From Nitrospirota bacterium (GTDB taxonomy: Bacteria; Nitrospirota; Thermodesulfovibrionia; Thermodesulfovibrionales; UBA6898), in contig JACRLO010000012.1 of the NCBI GenBank assembly GCA_016235245.1, positions 56,125 through 120,124 on the forward strand: a stretch of DNA of 64,000 nt, in the 5' to 3' direction. The position numbers were made by a program, and so were the translations under genes. Positions 23,494 through 34,762 of this stretch are shown piece by piece. Position 1 is the stretch's first letter, and every line of letters starts with the position of its first letter. The notes under the pieces are model-generated. The model saw only the letters and a program-made list of their open reading frames with translations, had not been told where the DNA came from and ran no database searches.

Positions 23494-24149
23494 TATAAAC
23501 TCGCCTTGCCCTGAAGGCCGGCAACAACTTTATTTGCGATCTCGGAAACCGTTGTATTCATAAATTCTCCCTTATTATATATAGTAACCTGACTCATATC
23601 GCCCATAAGCCCCTCCATAGTCGGCCGGAATTCCTGCAAGCTCATCGCCCCGGCGATCATCAGCGAATATGCCCTCACCCCGGCATCATCGTCATCAAGG
23701 CAGAGCTTCTGATCCCTCAGGTCCTGCGTTATGGTCAGCAGGTCAGGCCGTATGTCAACGATCCTCCAGATCGCCCGCATCACACCGCGCCTGAGCATCT
23801 TCTCATCATAAAAGGATGTGATAACCTGTCCAATGTCGGCAAACGCATCAGGGGTGCTTCTGACGATCTCGCCCAGCAGCTCGGGCGCACTGCCCGGACC
23901 ATTTCCTGACTCATCCCGCATCATCCAGAGAAACCTCTGGCACAGATTCCTGATAAGATCAACATTCGTTTTGGCGATCTCTCCGGCAACAAGCCCTATG
24001 GCCTCTATGGCCCGCCAGCTCTCCAGATTTTCCTTGTCATAGACAAGAGATATGAGCATCCTGATTATGCTCCGGTCCTTTTTCGCTGCTTCTGTTATCG
24101 GCTGAAGCTGATACCGGCCAAGGAACTCCCTGATCTCTGATTTCTGCAT
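23493..24149 (-). CDS. Helical (HEAT-like) protein downstream of dsrN
   Basis: A 218-residue all-helical soluble protein with repeats suggestive of HEAT/ARM units: WRAIEAIGLVAGEIAK, APELLGEIVRSTPDAFADI, RGVMRAIWRIVDIRPDL, AGVRAYSLMIAGAM. There are no catalytic motifs I recognise. It starts at the base next to the dsrN stop and overlaps the zinc-ribbon gene by one base, so the three form one tight unit. A scaffold or assembly role for Dsr proteins is a guess based on context. Confidence 0.75.
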   Translation of the reverse strand: MQKSEIREFLGRYQLQPITEAAKKDRSIIRMLISLVYDKENLESWRAIEAIGLVAGEIAKTNVDLIRNLCQRFLWMMRDESGNGPGSAPELLGEIVRSTPDAFADIGQVITSFYDEKMLRRGVMRAIWRIVDIRPDLLTITQDLRDQKLCLDDDDAGVRAYSLMIAGAMSLQEFRPTMEGLMGDMSQVTIYNKGEFMNTTVSEIANKVVAGLQGKASL

Positions 24150-25547
24150 CTATTTTCTGCCCCTCCGGTACTCGATTGCCTGCATGATCATACCCTCGGC
24201 CCACTCGGGACAGCCAAGCGCATGCAGGTGTGTATACGTTGCAAGCACGTTCTTATAACAGATCCCGTCCTGCCCATCCATAATGCCCTCACCGCGTTCC
24301 ATTCGAAATGCAAACTGCAGCGTCCCTTTTTTCGTTGGGCCGATCACCCGGGAATAATGGAACTCATGGCCCTTGATCTGGGTGCTCTTCTTATAAAAAG
24401 GATTAGCCCCTGCCACCCTGACAATGGTGTACCCATGTGCCTGGGGTTTCTTCTCAAGACTGAACCTGACAGGGAATATCCCTGCCATGGGATATGTTTT
24501 TTTGTCCAGCAGCAGCGCCTCGCCAAGATACATCAGGCCGCCGCATTCAGCATAGACCGGCAGGCCATCTTCAACTGCCTTTTTAACTGAAACCCTGAAG
24601 CTGGCGTTTCTGCCAAGTGCAATGGCATGCGTTTCAGGAAATCCGCCGCCTATATAGAGTGCGTCAATATCAGGCAGTTTCTTCGCCTTAAGCGCGCTGA
24701 TCTCAATAAGCTTTGCCCCGCGCCTCTCAAGCTCCTCAAAATTCTCAGGGTAGTAGAACTGAAAGGCAGAGTCCCGGATGATGCCGATTTTAACATCGTG
24801 ATGCGTAATGGGTGATGAGTGATGACTCTTGCCGAACCCCAATCCCTTGCCCGCGACCTTATCTGCTATTTTCCGGATCGCATCAAGATCGAGGTATTTC
24901 TCTGCGATATCCCCGCATGCTGCGATCGCCTTCTTGACGCTTTGATGTTCCTGAAAGGGCGTAAGTCCCATATGCCGCTCTGAAAGCTGCCCGTCACGAA
25001 GTTTCGGTATTGCGCCCACAACCGGCACCTTGCAGTATTTCGCTATCGCTTCCCTGATCACTTTTTCGTGCCGTTTGCCTGCAATCTGGTTTAAGACCAC
25101 GCCGCTGATCTTCACCTTTGGGTCGAACTTCAGCATGCCAAGAAGCATTGCAGCAGCTGTCCGTGTCACCTTGGTGCAGTCGAGCACCAGGATTACTGGT
25201 GCTTTCAGGTTTTTTGCGAGCTCAGCAGTGCTGTACGTCCCTGCTGCGTCCATGCCGTCATAAAGCCCGCGGTTCCCCTCAATAACAGCGCAATCAGCCT
25301 TGCCATAGTGGCCGACAAATGACGAGATGATCTTTTCCTTTGTTATTAGAAAGGGATCAAGGTTATAGCAGGCATGCTCAGCCGCTGAAGAAAGCCAGCC
25401 TGCATCAATATAATCAGGCCCTTTTTTGTACGGGACGATCGATCGGCCCTGCTTCTTCCAGGCAGCAATAATGCCCAGGCTGACCGTTGTCTTGCCAGCC
25501 CCCCCCTTCATTCCTGCAACGATTATTCGTGGATAGTTCGATTTCAT
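24150..25547 (-). CDS. dsrN: DsrN-like sirohaem amidase (cobyrinate a,c-diamide synthase paralogue)
   Basis: A CbiA-family protein of 465 residues: P-loop AGMKGGAGKTTVSLG, KKGPDYIDAGW, amidotransferase Cys in YAECGGLMYLGEA and His motif ATYTHLHALG. A cobalamin CbiA is already present at 2676-4091, and this copy is near dsrC and dsrMKJOP, so it is most probably DsrN, which amidates sirohaem for DsrAB. Residues H-H-S-S-P-I-T-H-H before the amidotransferase domain come from a CATCAC heptad repeat (24798-24825). Heading the dsrN-HEAT-zinc unit, it follows a membrane protein gene by about 90 nt. Confidence 0.85.
   Translation of the reverse strand: MKSNYPRIIVAGMKGGAGKTTVSLGIIAAWKKQGRSIVPYKKGPDYIDAGWLSSAAEHACYNLDPFLITKEKIISSFVGHYGKADCAVIEGNRGLYDGMDAAGTYSTAELAKNLKAPVILVLDCTKVTRTAAAMLLGMLKFDPKVKISGVVLNQIAGKRHEKVIREAIAKYCKVPVVGAIPKLRDGQLSERHMGLTPFQEHQSVKKAIAACGDIAEKYLDLDAIRKIADKVAGKGLGFGKSHHSSPITHHDVKIGIIRDSAFQFYYPENFEELERRGAKLIEISALKAKKLPDIDALYIGGGFPETHAIALGRNASFRVSVKKAVEDGLPVYAECGGLMYLGEALLLDKKTYPMAGIFPVRFSLEKKPQAHGYTIVRVAGANPFYKKSTQIKGHEFHYSRVIGPTKKGTLQFAFRMERGEGIMDGQDGICYKNVLATYTHLHALGCPEWAEGMIMQAIEYRRGRK
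24798..24825 (-). repeat. CATCACY heptad repeat inside dsrN
   Basis: Four 7-nt units on the + strand (GTGATGC, GTAATGG, GTGATGA, GTGATGA) read on the coding strand as CATCAC-type units and translate as H-H-S-S-P-I-T-H-H. They lie in the linker between the ATPase and amidotransferase domains. Confidence 0.8.
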
Positions 25548-25637
25548 AAAGAAGTCAACAAACTCCGTAACAATTTTTATTTTACCTATTTATTGCACAA
25601 ACAGACAACAGGGGCTGGCTGTTCGCACCGATATTTT

Positions 25638-26042
25638 TCACTTCATCTGGGTCAGGACAAGATCTGCCACGATCGCAAGAACGGAGAGGATAAAGATAAG
25701 CGCGTAGTTGATGTCCTCAAGAGAAAACTTGATAGAAGAGAGGAGATAAAGCACTGCCTCCCGGTCCTGTTCTTCAAGACAGGCATTTGCCTTCAATTTT
25801 TCGATAAGCTGATACTGCTCGATAGTATGCTTCCTTTTCTTCGTTATCATGTACCGGTACAGGAAAAAAAAGAAATACCCTATGGTGCCAACATACCAAA
25901 CTGGCCGAACCCATGTCGGCTCAAGGTGCTGGAAAATGATAATACCCCTGAAGGCGATTGCGGAAACAAGGCCGAGCACAAAAAAAGCATAGATAACAGA
26001 TTTGGGAACCGTATGAGGCTTATGCTTTTCCATGAACTCCAT
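25638..26042 (-). CDS. Membrane protein of unknown function upstream of dsrN
   Basis: A 134-residue protein I do not recognise. It has two N-terminal membrane segments (VIYAFFVLGLVSAIAFRGI and VWYVGTIGYFFFFLYRY), a basic cytoplasmic stretch TKKRKHTIEQYQLIEKLK, and a C-terminal membrane segment YALIFILSVLAIVADLVL. The start could be 26042 or 26033 (the latter has GGAG only 3 nt away). It points toward dsrN with a gap of about 90 nt and may or may not be in that operon. Confidence 0.7.
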   Translation of the reverse strand: MEFMEKHKPHTVPKSVIYAFFVLGLVSAIAFRGIIIFQHLEPTWVRPVWYVGTIGYFFFFLYRYMITKKRKHTIEQYQLIEKLKANACLEEQDREAVLYLLSSIKFSLEDINYALIFILSVLAIVADLVLTQMK

Positions 26043-26211
26043 TATAGCATCTCACCTTACGACTTTCTTTTGCTTCATGAGTATCTATAAGATAGAACTA
26101 TGCGCTTACCGGCGCTTGAGGCGAGGGGTGGTTATCTCCTGAGGCATGGATGGGAAAGTAATAATGAAGAGCTTTTCATCTTGACTCTCTGTGGGAAGAC
26201 CAATAAAATCA

Positions 26212-26287
26212 TGGTGGGCAGTCGCAGAATTGAACTGCGGACACCGGGTTTTTCAGACCCGTGCTCTACCAACTGAGCTAACTGCCC
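26212..26287 (-). tRNA. tRNA-Phe (GAA anticodon)
   Basis: A complete 76-nt cloverleaf on the - strand. The acceptor stem is GGGCAGT / ACTGCCC, the D arm GCTC-AGTTGGTA-GAGC, the anticodon stem CGGGT / ACCCG with loop CTGAAAA (anticodon GAA) and the T arm CGCAG-TTCAATT-CTGCG. Discriminator A and the CCA end are encoded. Confidence 0.97.
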
Positions 26288-26297
26288 CCGGACAATA

Positions 26298-26327
26298 ACT
26301 ATACCTATTACGTTTTTTGATTGTCAA
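26298..26327 (-). promoter_or_regulatory. Sigma70-type promoter of tRNA-Phe
   Basis: TTGACA (26322-26327) and TATAGT (26298-26303) with an 18-nt spacer put the start about 4 nt before the tRNA 5' end. It fits within the 43 nt separating the tRNA from the divergent lnt gene. Confidence 0.75.
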
Positions 26328-26330
26328 TAT

Positions 26331-27878
26331 ATGGAAAAAAATTTTCTGAAAAAATGTTATCCTTTTTTGCCGGCGCTTATCTCGGGCATCCTGCTTGTGC
26401 TCTCATTCCCACGTTTTGATCTATTCGGTCTGGCATGGATCAGTTTTGTGCCCCTCCTTTTTTCTCTCTGGAAAAAAGACTGGAGGGATTCCTTTGTCTC
26501 TGGTTTCATCTTTGGTATGGCCTATTTCTTCGGGACGCTTTACTGGGTGTATCACTCGATAAACCATTTTGGCGGCGTGCCGTTTTTCGCAAGCATTATA
26601 ATCGTTCTTTTTTTGTCTGCTTACTTAAGCCTTTTCCCTGCTTTTTTTTCGCTGCTCTTCTCTCAGGTTTACAGAAAGACCAGACTGCCGGCACTTTTTA
26701 TAGCTCCGGTGCTATGGGTTTGCATGGAATATATTCGCTCTTATGCTCTGACCGGTTTTCCCTGGGCGAGTGTCGGCTATAGCCAGTATCGCTTCCTTTC
26801 ACTCATCCAGATATCTGACATTACCGGAATTTACGGTATATCATTTTTAGTCCTTGCCGTTAACGGCTTGTTTTCTGATCTGTTGCTGATCAGAAAAAGA
26901 CTGAAGGAAATGCCCCTGTTTCCGCTTTCCTACTTTGTATCCGGCGTTGTTGTCCTTGTCATGGTGATGATAGCTGCTTTTGGATACGGCTTCTGGAGGC
27001 TTCATCAGGACAGGATCGGCAGGGATCTGACGGTAAGCGTTATCCAGGGCAATATCGAGCAGGATAAGAAATGGGAGCCGATATTTCAGAATGAAGTTAT
27101 TGATATTTATACTAAACTTTCCAGAGAGGCTTTGAAAGAACATCCCTCTTTACTTGTTTGGCCAGAGACAGCAGTGCCATTTTTGTTCGGCTCGGACATT
27201 GCCAATACCGAGCAACTGGTTGAATTCCAAAGGCAAATCAATACGTATCTTCTCTTTGGAGCTGTTATGGTAAAGAAGCAGGCTGCCGGATCTTCTGAGC
27301 TGGCCAATAGCGCGATTCTTCTGGACAAGAACGGGAAAAAATCCTATGTCTATGATAAAATACATCTTGTTCCTTTTGGGGAATATGTTCCTCTGAGAAA
27401 CGTGTTTTTCTTTATCGATAAGTTGGTTGTTGGCATTGGCGATTACATCCCCGGCAGGCAGTATCTACAGGCGGATACCGAGATGGGCAGATTTAGTACT
27501 CTTATCTGCTACGAGGTCATATTCCCCGGGTTGGTCAGAAAATTCTATACCGGCGGCGGCGACTTCATGGTAACCATAACCAATGATGCCTGGTTTGGAA
27601 GCACAGCCGGCCCCTATCAGCATTTTACGATGGCTGTTTTTCGGGCAATCGAAAACCGAAAACCTCTCATACGAGCAGCAAATACCGGCATATCAGGATT
27701 TATTGATAGTAATGGCAAAATCCTTGCTCAGTCCGGCCTTTTTGACCGTCAAGTATTGACCAAAACAGTTAAAACGGATTCTGCCATGACGTTTTATACC
27801 CGGTTCGGCGATCTGTTCTCTTTTTTCTGTATTGTTATTTCCATTATTTTACTGGGTAATCTTGTTTCGAGGAGGTAA
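26331..27878 (+). CDS. lnt: Apolipoprotein N-acyltransferase
   Basis: Lnt adds the third acyl chain to lipoproteins at the inner membrane, indicating a diderm cell. The 515-residue protein has about seven N-terminal membrane helices and a C-terminal nitrilase domain whose catalytic triad is visible: E279 in VWPETAVP, K343 in YDKIHLVPFGEY and C393 in LICYEVIFP. A final membrane helix follows. The start ATG lies close to the divergent tRNA promoter and lacks a clear ribosome site. The stop codon is part of the GGAGGTAA that serves prfB. Confidence 0.96.
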   Translation: MEKNFLKKCYPFLPALISGILLVLSFPRFDLFGLAWISFVPLLFSLWKKDWRDSFVSGFIFGMAYFFGTLYWVYHSINHFGGVPFFASIIIVLFLSAYLSLFPAFFSLLFSQVYRKTRLPALFIAPVLWVCMEYIRSYALTGFPWASVGYSQYRFLSLIQISDITGIYGISFLVLAVNGLFSDLLLIRKRLKEMPLFPLSYFVSGVVVLVMVMIAAFGYGFWRLHQDRIGRDLTVSVIQGNIEQDKKWEPIFQNEVIDIYTKLSREALKEHPSLLVWPETAVPFLFGSDIANTEQLVEFQRQINTYLLFGAVMVKKQAAGSSELANSAILLDKNGKKSYVYDKIHLVPFGEYVPLRNVFFFIDKLVVGIGDYIPGRQYLQADTEMGRFSTLICYEVIFPGLVRKFYTGGGDFMVTITNDAWFGSTAGPYQHFTMAVFRAIENRKPLIRAANTGISGFIDSNGKILAQSGLFDRQVLTKTVKTDSAMTFYTRFGDLFSFFCIVISIILLGNLVSRR

Positions 27879-27880
27879 TT

Positions 27881-29003
27881 GTGCTGATTCATACTGAACT
27901 TAAGGATGCTCTCTCTCAAATCAGAATAAAAGTAGACACCTTAAGAGGTTATCTTTGATATTAACCGCAAAAAAAGCGATCTTGCGAGAATAACGGAAGA
28001 CCTCTCTTTAGAACATGTCTGGTCGTCTCCTGAAAAATCAAAGGAACTTCTCAAGGAAAAGGCTAAGCTCGAAAATACAATTGTACCTTTTGAGCAGCTT
28101 ACCCAGAAACTTCTCTATACTGAAGAATCCCTGAGCATCCTCGACGAAGAGGGTGGTGATTTATTTCTTAAGGAACTCAAGCATGAGATCGATGCTCTCA
28201 GAGAAGAAATAGAAAACATTGAACTGCAGAATCTGCTTTCCGGCGAACTGGACAAAAACAATGCAATTCTGACCATTCATCCAGGCGCAGGAGGCGTAGA
28301 AAGTCAGGACTGGGCCCAGATGCTCATGAGAATGTATCTCCGATGGTCTGAGCGTCGAGGATATAAACCTCAGATTGTGGATCTTCAGCCTGGAGATGAG
28401 GCCGGAATAAAAAATGCGACGCTTACGATCAGCGGGCAATATGCCTATGGATATCTTCGCTCTGAAGCAGGTGTTCACCGATTGGTAAGAATCTCCCCTT
28501 TTGATGCCAATAAACGAAGACATACGTCTTTTGCTTCTATTATCGTAAGTCCTGAGATTGAAGATGATGTCAAGGTTGATCTGAGGGATGAAGATATAAA
28601 AATGGATGTATACAGGGCATCAGGTGCAGGAGGTCAGCACGTTAACAAGACCTCTTCAGCCGTTCGTTTGACTCATATTCCGACTGGGATTATAGTCGCC
28701 TGTCAAAATGAGCGTTCTCAGCATACGAATAAGGCTGTTGCCATGAAAATAATCAAAGCGCGACTTTATGAATTACAACTTAAGGCAAAAGAGAGAAAAA
28801 TGGAAGATATTATTGGGGATAAAAAGGATATTGCCTGGGGAAGCCAGATACGTTCTTATGTAATGCAACCATATCAAATGGTAAAAGATCATAGAACGGG
28901 AATTGAAATCGGAGATATTAATTCTATTCTTGACGGTTCAATAGATCGGTTTTTAAAAGAATATCTAAAATTATCTCTTTCTAAAGGTTTGTCTGAACAA
29001 TAA
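27881..29003 (+). CDS. prfB: Peptide chain release factor 2, expressed by +1 frameshift
   Basis: RF2 recognises UGA and UAA stops. Translation starts at GTG 27881 (GGAGG 5 nt upstream), runs 25 codons to CTT TGA (27953-27958), then continues in the +1 frame from GAT 27957 to 29003, giving about 373 residues. The second frame has the RF2-specific SPF motif (ISPFDANKRRHT) and the catalytic GGQ (SGAGGQHVNKTSS). The shift lets RF2 levels control their own synthesis. Upstream gene lnt ends inside the ribosome site. Confidence 0.96.
27943..27959 (+). promoter_or_regulatory. prfB programmed +1 frameshift site
   Basis: An internal Shine-Dalgarno-like AAGAGG stands just before TAT-CTT-TGA-T; the CTT codon slips onto the overlapping TTT when the in-frame UGA is slowly decoded. 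It differs from the usual form in having T rather than C after TGA and a shorter G-run. Confidence 0.9.
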
Positions 29004-29302
29004 ATGTATGTATTGATGTTCTTTCTATTTATTATATTGTAAAAAAAAGTAGTAGTAGTAATAGAGGCAGTGAGAATGTTAAAAACGGTGTAACATACTG
29101 AAATTAATAGATAAAAAGCTATAATAACGTCGTAGGAAACTTCGGAGACTTCTTAATGAAACTGACATCCTTAAATATCTTACGAGATACTCACAGGTAT
29201 ATAACAGGAATGTTGTATGGTATTGGCGTTTCGGATATAATATGTGACCTCCCCACGGTTAGTTATTAACAAATGTGAATAACTTGTTAACAAAGGCGCG
29301 TA
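29004..29302. other. oriC: AT-rich dnaA upstream region, candidate replication origin
   Basis: About 300 nt without a gene between prfB and dnaA. It contains a perfect DnaA box (TGTGAATAA, 29274-29282), a one-mismatch box (TTATTAACA, 29263-29271), an A-tract (29041-29048) followed by TAG-TAG-TAG-TAA-TAG (29050-29064), which resembles a DnaA-trio, and a likely dnaA promoter. The gene neighbourhood (dnaA, dnaN, gyrB, gyrA, rsmG and parABS within 25 kb) supports an origin. Few DnaA boxes are visible, so the origin could be elsewhere nearby. Confidence 0.5.
29213..29241 (+). promoter_or_regulatory. Probable dnaA promoter
   Basis: A perfect -10 TATAAT (29236-29241) has a weak -35 (TTGTAT, 29213-29218) at 17-nt spacing. 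The DnaA boxes lie between it and the ATG, suggesting autoregulation. Confidence 0.5.
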
Positions 29303-30634
29303 ATGACGATAGATGAAATATGGAATAAAAGTCTCTCCAAGATTGAACAAAAGGTTGACGGCAGTGCCTTTGATCTCTGGTTTAAGCCGATAAAAACAGT
29401 ATCTTTAAAAGACCAGACTGTTACCCTTGAGATACCGAACAGATTTTTCAAGGAATGGATAGAAGATGCCTACCCGAATCTTATAAAGGACTCTCTTGAA
29501 GTGATTGTGGGGCATCCTGTGGCCTTGAAATATAAGATTGAAGAACCACAGGATATTTCGCTGAAAAAAAGCAGTGACCGGATAGAGAATAAGAGACAGA
29601 GACTTGCCAATAGGGGAATCTATCTTAATCCCCGATATACCTTTGAAAATTTCGTTCCCGGAGTCAGCAACCAACTTGCTCATGCTGCTGCAGTGGCTGT
29701 TGCAGAATCTCCGGGAAAAATATATAACCCTCTTTATATTTATGGAGGAGCGGGTCTGGGCAAGACCCATCTTATGAATGCAGTCGGTAATATGGTACTT
29801 GAGAAAAAGCATGATTTCTCAATTCTGTATGTTCCGACCGATCAACTCATTACCGAGATTGTCACCGCGCTGCGGTATGACAAGATGGCTGAGTTAAAAG
29901 AAAAATATCGAAATCTTGACCTCCTGCTGATCGATGATGTGCAGTTCATCAGGGGAGAAAAGACCCAGGATGAGCTTTTCCATACCTTTAATTCGCTATA
30001 TGAAAAACAGAAGCAGATCGTAATTTCCTGCGATCGTTCGCCAAGAGAGATAAACGATATTACTGACAGGCTGCGGTCACGTTTTACCATGGGCCTTATT
30101 GTTGATATTCAGCCCCCTGATATAGAGACAAAGATTGCGATTATCCATAAAAAAGCAGAGATGATGAATATCCGGAAGCTTCCCGAGGATGTCGTGCATC
30201 TCCTTGCAAGCAGGATTAAATCAAACATTCGTGAACTTGAAGGCAGCCTTATGAGGATTGCAGCACAGGCTGCACTTACGGGCGAGGAGATAACCTTAGA
30301 GACGACAAAAAAGGTGCTCAAGGACATTATCCATGACGAACACCGGCCTGTTACGGTAGATGCAGTTATCAAGGCGGTCTGTGAGTTTTATAATCTCAAA
30401 CCTTCTGAAATTAAAGTTAAGAGGCGGACGAAGGATCTCGTTTTGGCCCGACATACGGTTATGTATGTTGCAAAACAGGTAACGGAATCTTCTCTGAGTG
30501 ATATCGGCAAGGCCTGCGGCGGCAAAGACCATGCGACGGTTATCTATGCCTGCAAGCAGGTCGATGAACGCCGGTCCAAAGACGAGACATTCAACAGGAT
30601 GATAGAAAATCTTCTTCAGAAGATAAAACACTAA
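29303..30634 (+). CDS. dnaA: Chromosomal replication initiator DnaA
   Basis: The initiator ATPase that opens the origin. The 443-residue protein has the short N-terminal domain I, a brief linker, the AAA+ domain (Walker A GGAGLGKTHLMNA, Walker B LLLIDDVQFI, sensor-like SDR region ITDRLRSRF) and the C-terminal DNA-binding domain IV with signature GGKDHATVIYACKQV. No strong ribosome site precedes the ATG. It starts a co-directional run with dnaN and gyrB. Confidence 0.97.
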   Translation: MTIDEIWNKSLSKIEQKVDGSAFDLWFKPIKTVSLKDQTVTLEIPNRFFKEWIEDAYPNLIKDSLEVIVGHPVALKYKIEEPQDISLKKSSDRIENKRQRLANRGIYLNPRYTFENFVPGVSNQLAHAAAVAVAESPGKIYNPLYIYGGAGLGKTHLMNAVGNMVLEKKHDFSILYVPTDQLITEIVTALRYDKMAELKEKYRNLDLLLIDDVQFIRGEKTQDELFHTFNSLYEKQKQIVISCDRSPREINDITDRLRSRFTMGLIVDIQPPDIETKIAIIHKKAEMMNIRKLPEDVVHLLASRIKSNIRELEGSLMRIAAQAALTGEEITLETTKKVLKDIIHDEHRPVTVDAVIKAVCEFYNLKPSEIKVKRRTKDLVLARHTVMYVAKQVTESSLSDIGKACGGKDHATVIYACKQVDERRSKDETFNRMIENLLQKIKH

Positions 30635-30643
30635 GGAGGGGTC

Positions 30644-31744
30644 ATGAAGCTAATAGTATCCAAAGACGAACTGCAGGAGAAGCTCTCGAATATTCAGAAC
30701 ATTGTCGAGAAGCGCAATACCATGCCGATCCTGAGCCACTTCCTCCTGGAGGCGGGCAAGAACGGTTCTTTCATTACCGCTACCGACCTCGAAACGGCTC
30801 TCCGTGAACCCCTCGCCCTGAAAGTCGAAAAAGAAGGGAAGATCTGTATACCTGCGAGGAAAATGTTCGAGATTGTCAGAGAGGTAGATGGGGATCTCTC
30901 CCTTGAATCCATTGATGAGCAGTGGCTGAGGATAAAGACCGGAGCGAGCAACTTCCGTCTTGCCTGCCTTTCCTCAAAGGAATTTCCGGCCTGGCCAGGC
31001 ATGGAGGATATGGAGGAGATATCCCTGGAGGCAAAGACGATGGCAGGGCTTATTGAGAAGACGGTTTTTGCGGCTGGTGACAGCGATACGCGGTACACCC
31101 TCAACGGCCTTCTTTTTCATATCACTATGGATGGCAGACTATCGATGGTCGGCACAGACGGACACCGGCTCGCAGCCATGGCAAAACCGATTGAAGGGAA
31201 TCTCTCTGAAGAGAAGAAGATGATCGTACCGAAGAAGGCAGCAACAGAACTCAGGAAGATTCTCGAAAAAAGAGAAGGCACCGTTAAAATGGTGCTCAGC
31301 AAAAACCATGTGCTCTTTAGTATTGGAGATATCCAGTTCCTTACGCGCCTGATTGAAGGCACGTACCCTAACTATGAACAGGTGATACCGGCGGCCAATG
31401 ATAAGAGGATAATTATTGAGCGGGCGGCTTTTGCAAAAGCGCTTCGCAGGGTTTCTCTCATGGCAAAGGACAAGACCAATGCCGTGAAGATGGACCTTGG
31501 CGATAATAAACTTATGGTAACAACGTCAAACCCTGATATGGGAGAGGCAACGGACGAGATTGCTATCGAATATGCTGGCGAGAAAACCGCCCTGGGCCTC
31601 AATGCCCGGTATCTGCTTGATATTATTGAGGTAATGTCTTCTGACAGGGTGATTATGGAATTTCAGGGCGCTCTTAATCCCGTGCTGATCAGAGATGAGC
31701 AGGATGCCGAGTACCGCTGTGTTATCATGCCGATGAGGATATAA
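30644..31744 (+). CDS. dnaN: DNA polymerase III sliding clamp, beta subunit
   Basis: DnaN forms the ring that tethers polymerase III to DNA. The 366-residue protein shows the three-domain clamp fold: MPILSHFLLEA in domain 1, DTRYTLNGLLFH and VGTDGHRLA in domain 2, and the C-terminal VIMPMRI that closes the peptide-binding pocket (a slightly altered form of MPMRL). AAGGAGGGG precedes the ATG, 9 nt after dnaA. Confidence 0.97.
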   Translation: MKLIVSKDELQEKLSNIQNIVEKRNTMPILSHFLLEAGKNGSFITATDLETALREPLALKVEKEGKICIPARKMFEIVREVDGDLSLESIDEQWLRIKTGASNFRLACLSSKEFPAWPGMEDMEEISLEAKTMAGLIEKTVFAAGDSDTRYTLNGLLFHITMDGRLSMVGTDGHRLAAMAKPIEGNLSEEKKMIVPKKAATELRKILEKREGTVKMVLSKNHVLFSIGDIQFLTRLIEGTYPNYEQVIPAANDKRIIIERAAFAKALRRVSLMAKDKTNAVKMDLGDNKLMVTTSNPDMGEATDEIAIEYAGEKTALGLNARYLLDIIEVMSSDRVIMEFQGALNPVLIRDEQDAEYRCVIMPMRI

Positions 31745-31766
31745 CGTAAAGACCGTATTTCAGTAA

Positions 31767-34695
<2,929 letters not shown>

Positions 34696-34722
34696 TTAGC
34701 ATAAAAAGAACATGTAGTTAGT

Positions 34723-34736
34723 TGCAGGCGCCTGCA
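34723..34736. promoter_or_regulatory. Perfect 14-nt palindrome upstream of gyrA
   Basis: TGCAGGC/GCCTGCA is an exact dyad 26 nt before the gyrA start. It could be an operator or a weak hairpin; function unknown. Confidence 0.35.
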
Positions 34737-34762
34737 GGCAAAGGAGAAAGGATTAAGAATAT

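Noticed and set aside
24150..25547. Second cobyrinate a,c-diamide synthase for cobalamin
   Set aside because: A CbiA is already in the cobalamin operon, and this copy is co-located with dsr genes, so DsrN is more likely, though biochemical proof is lacking.
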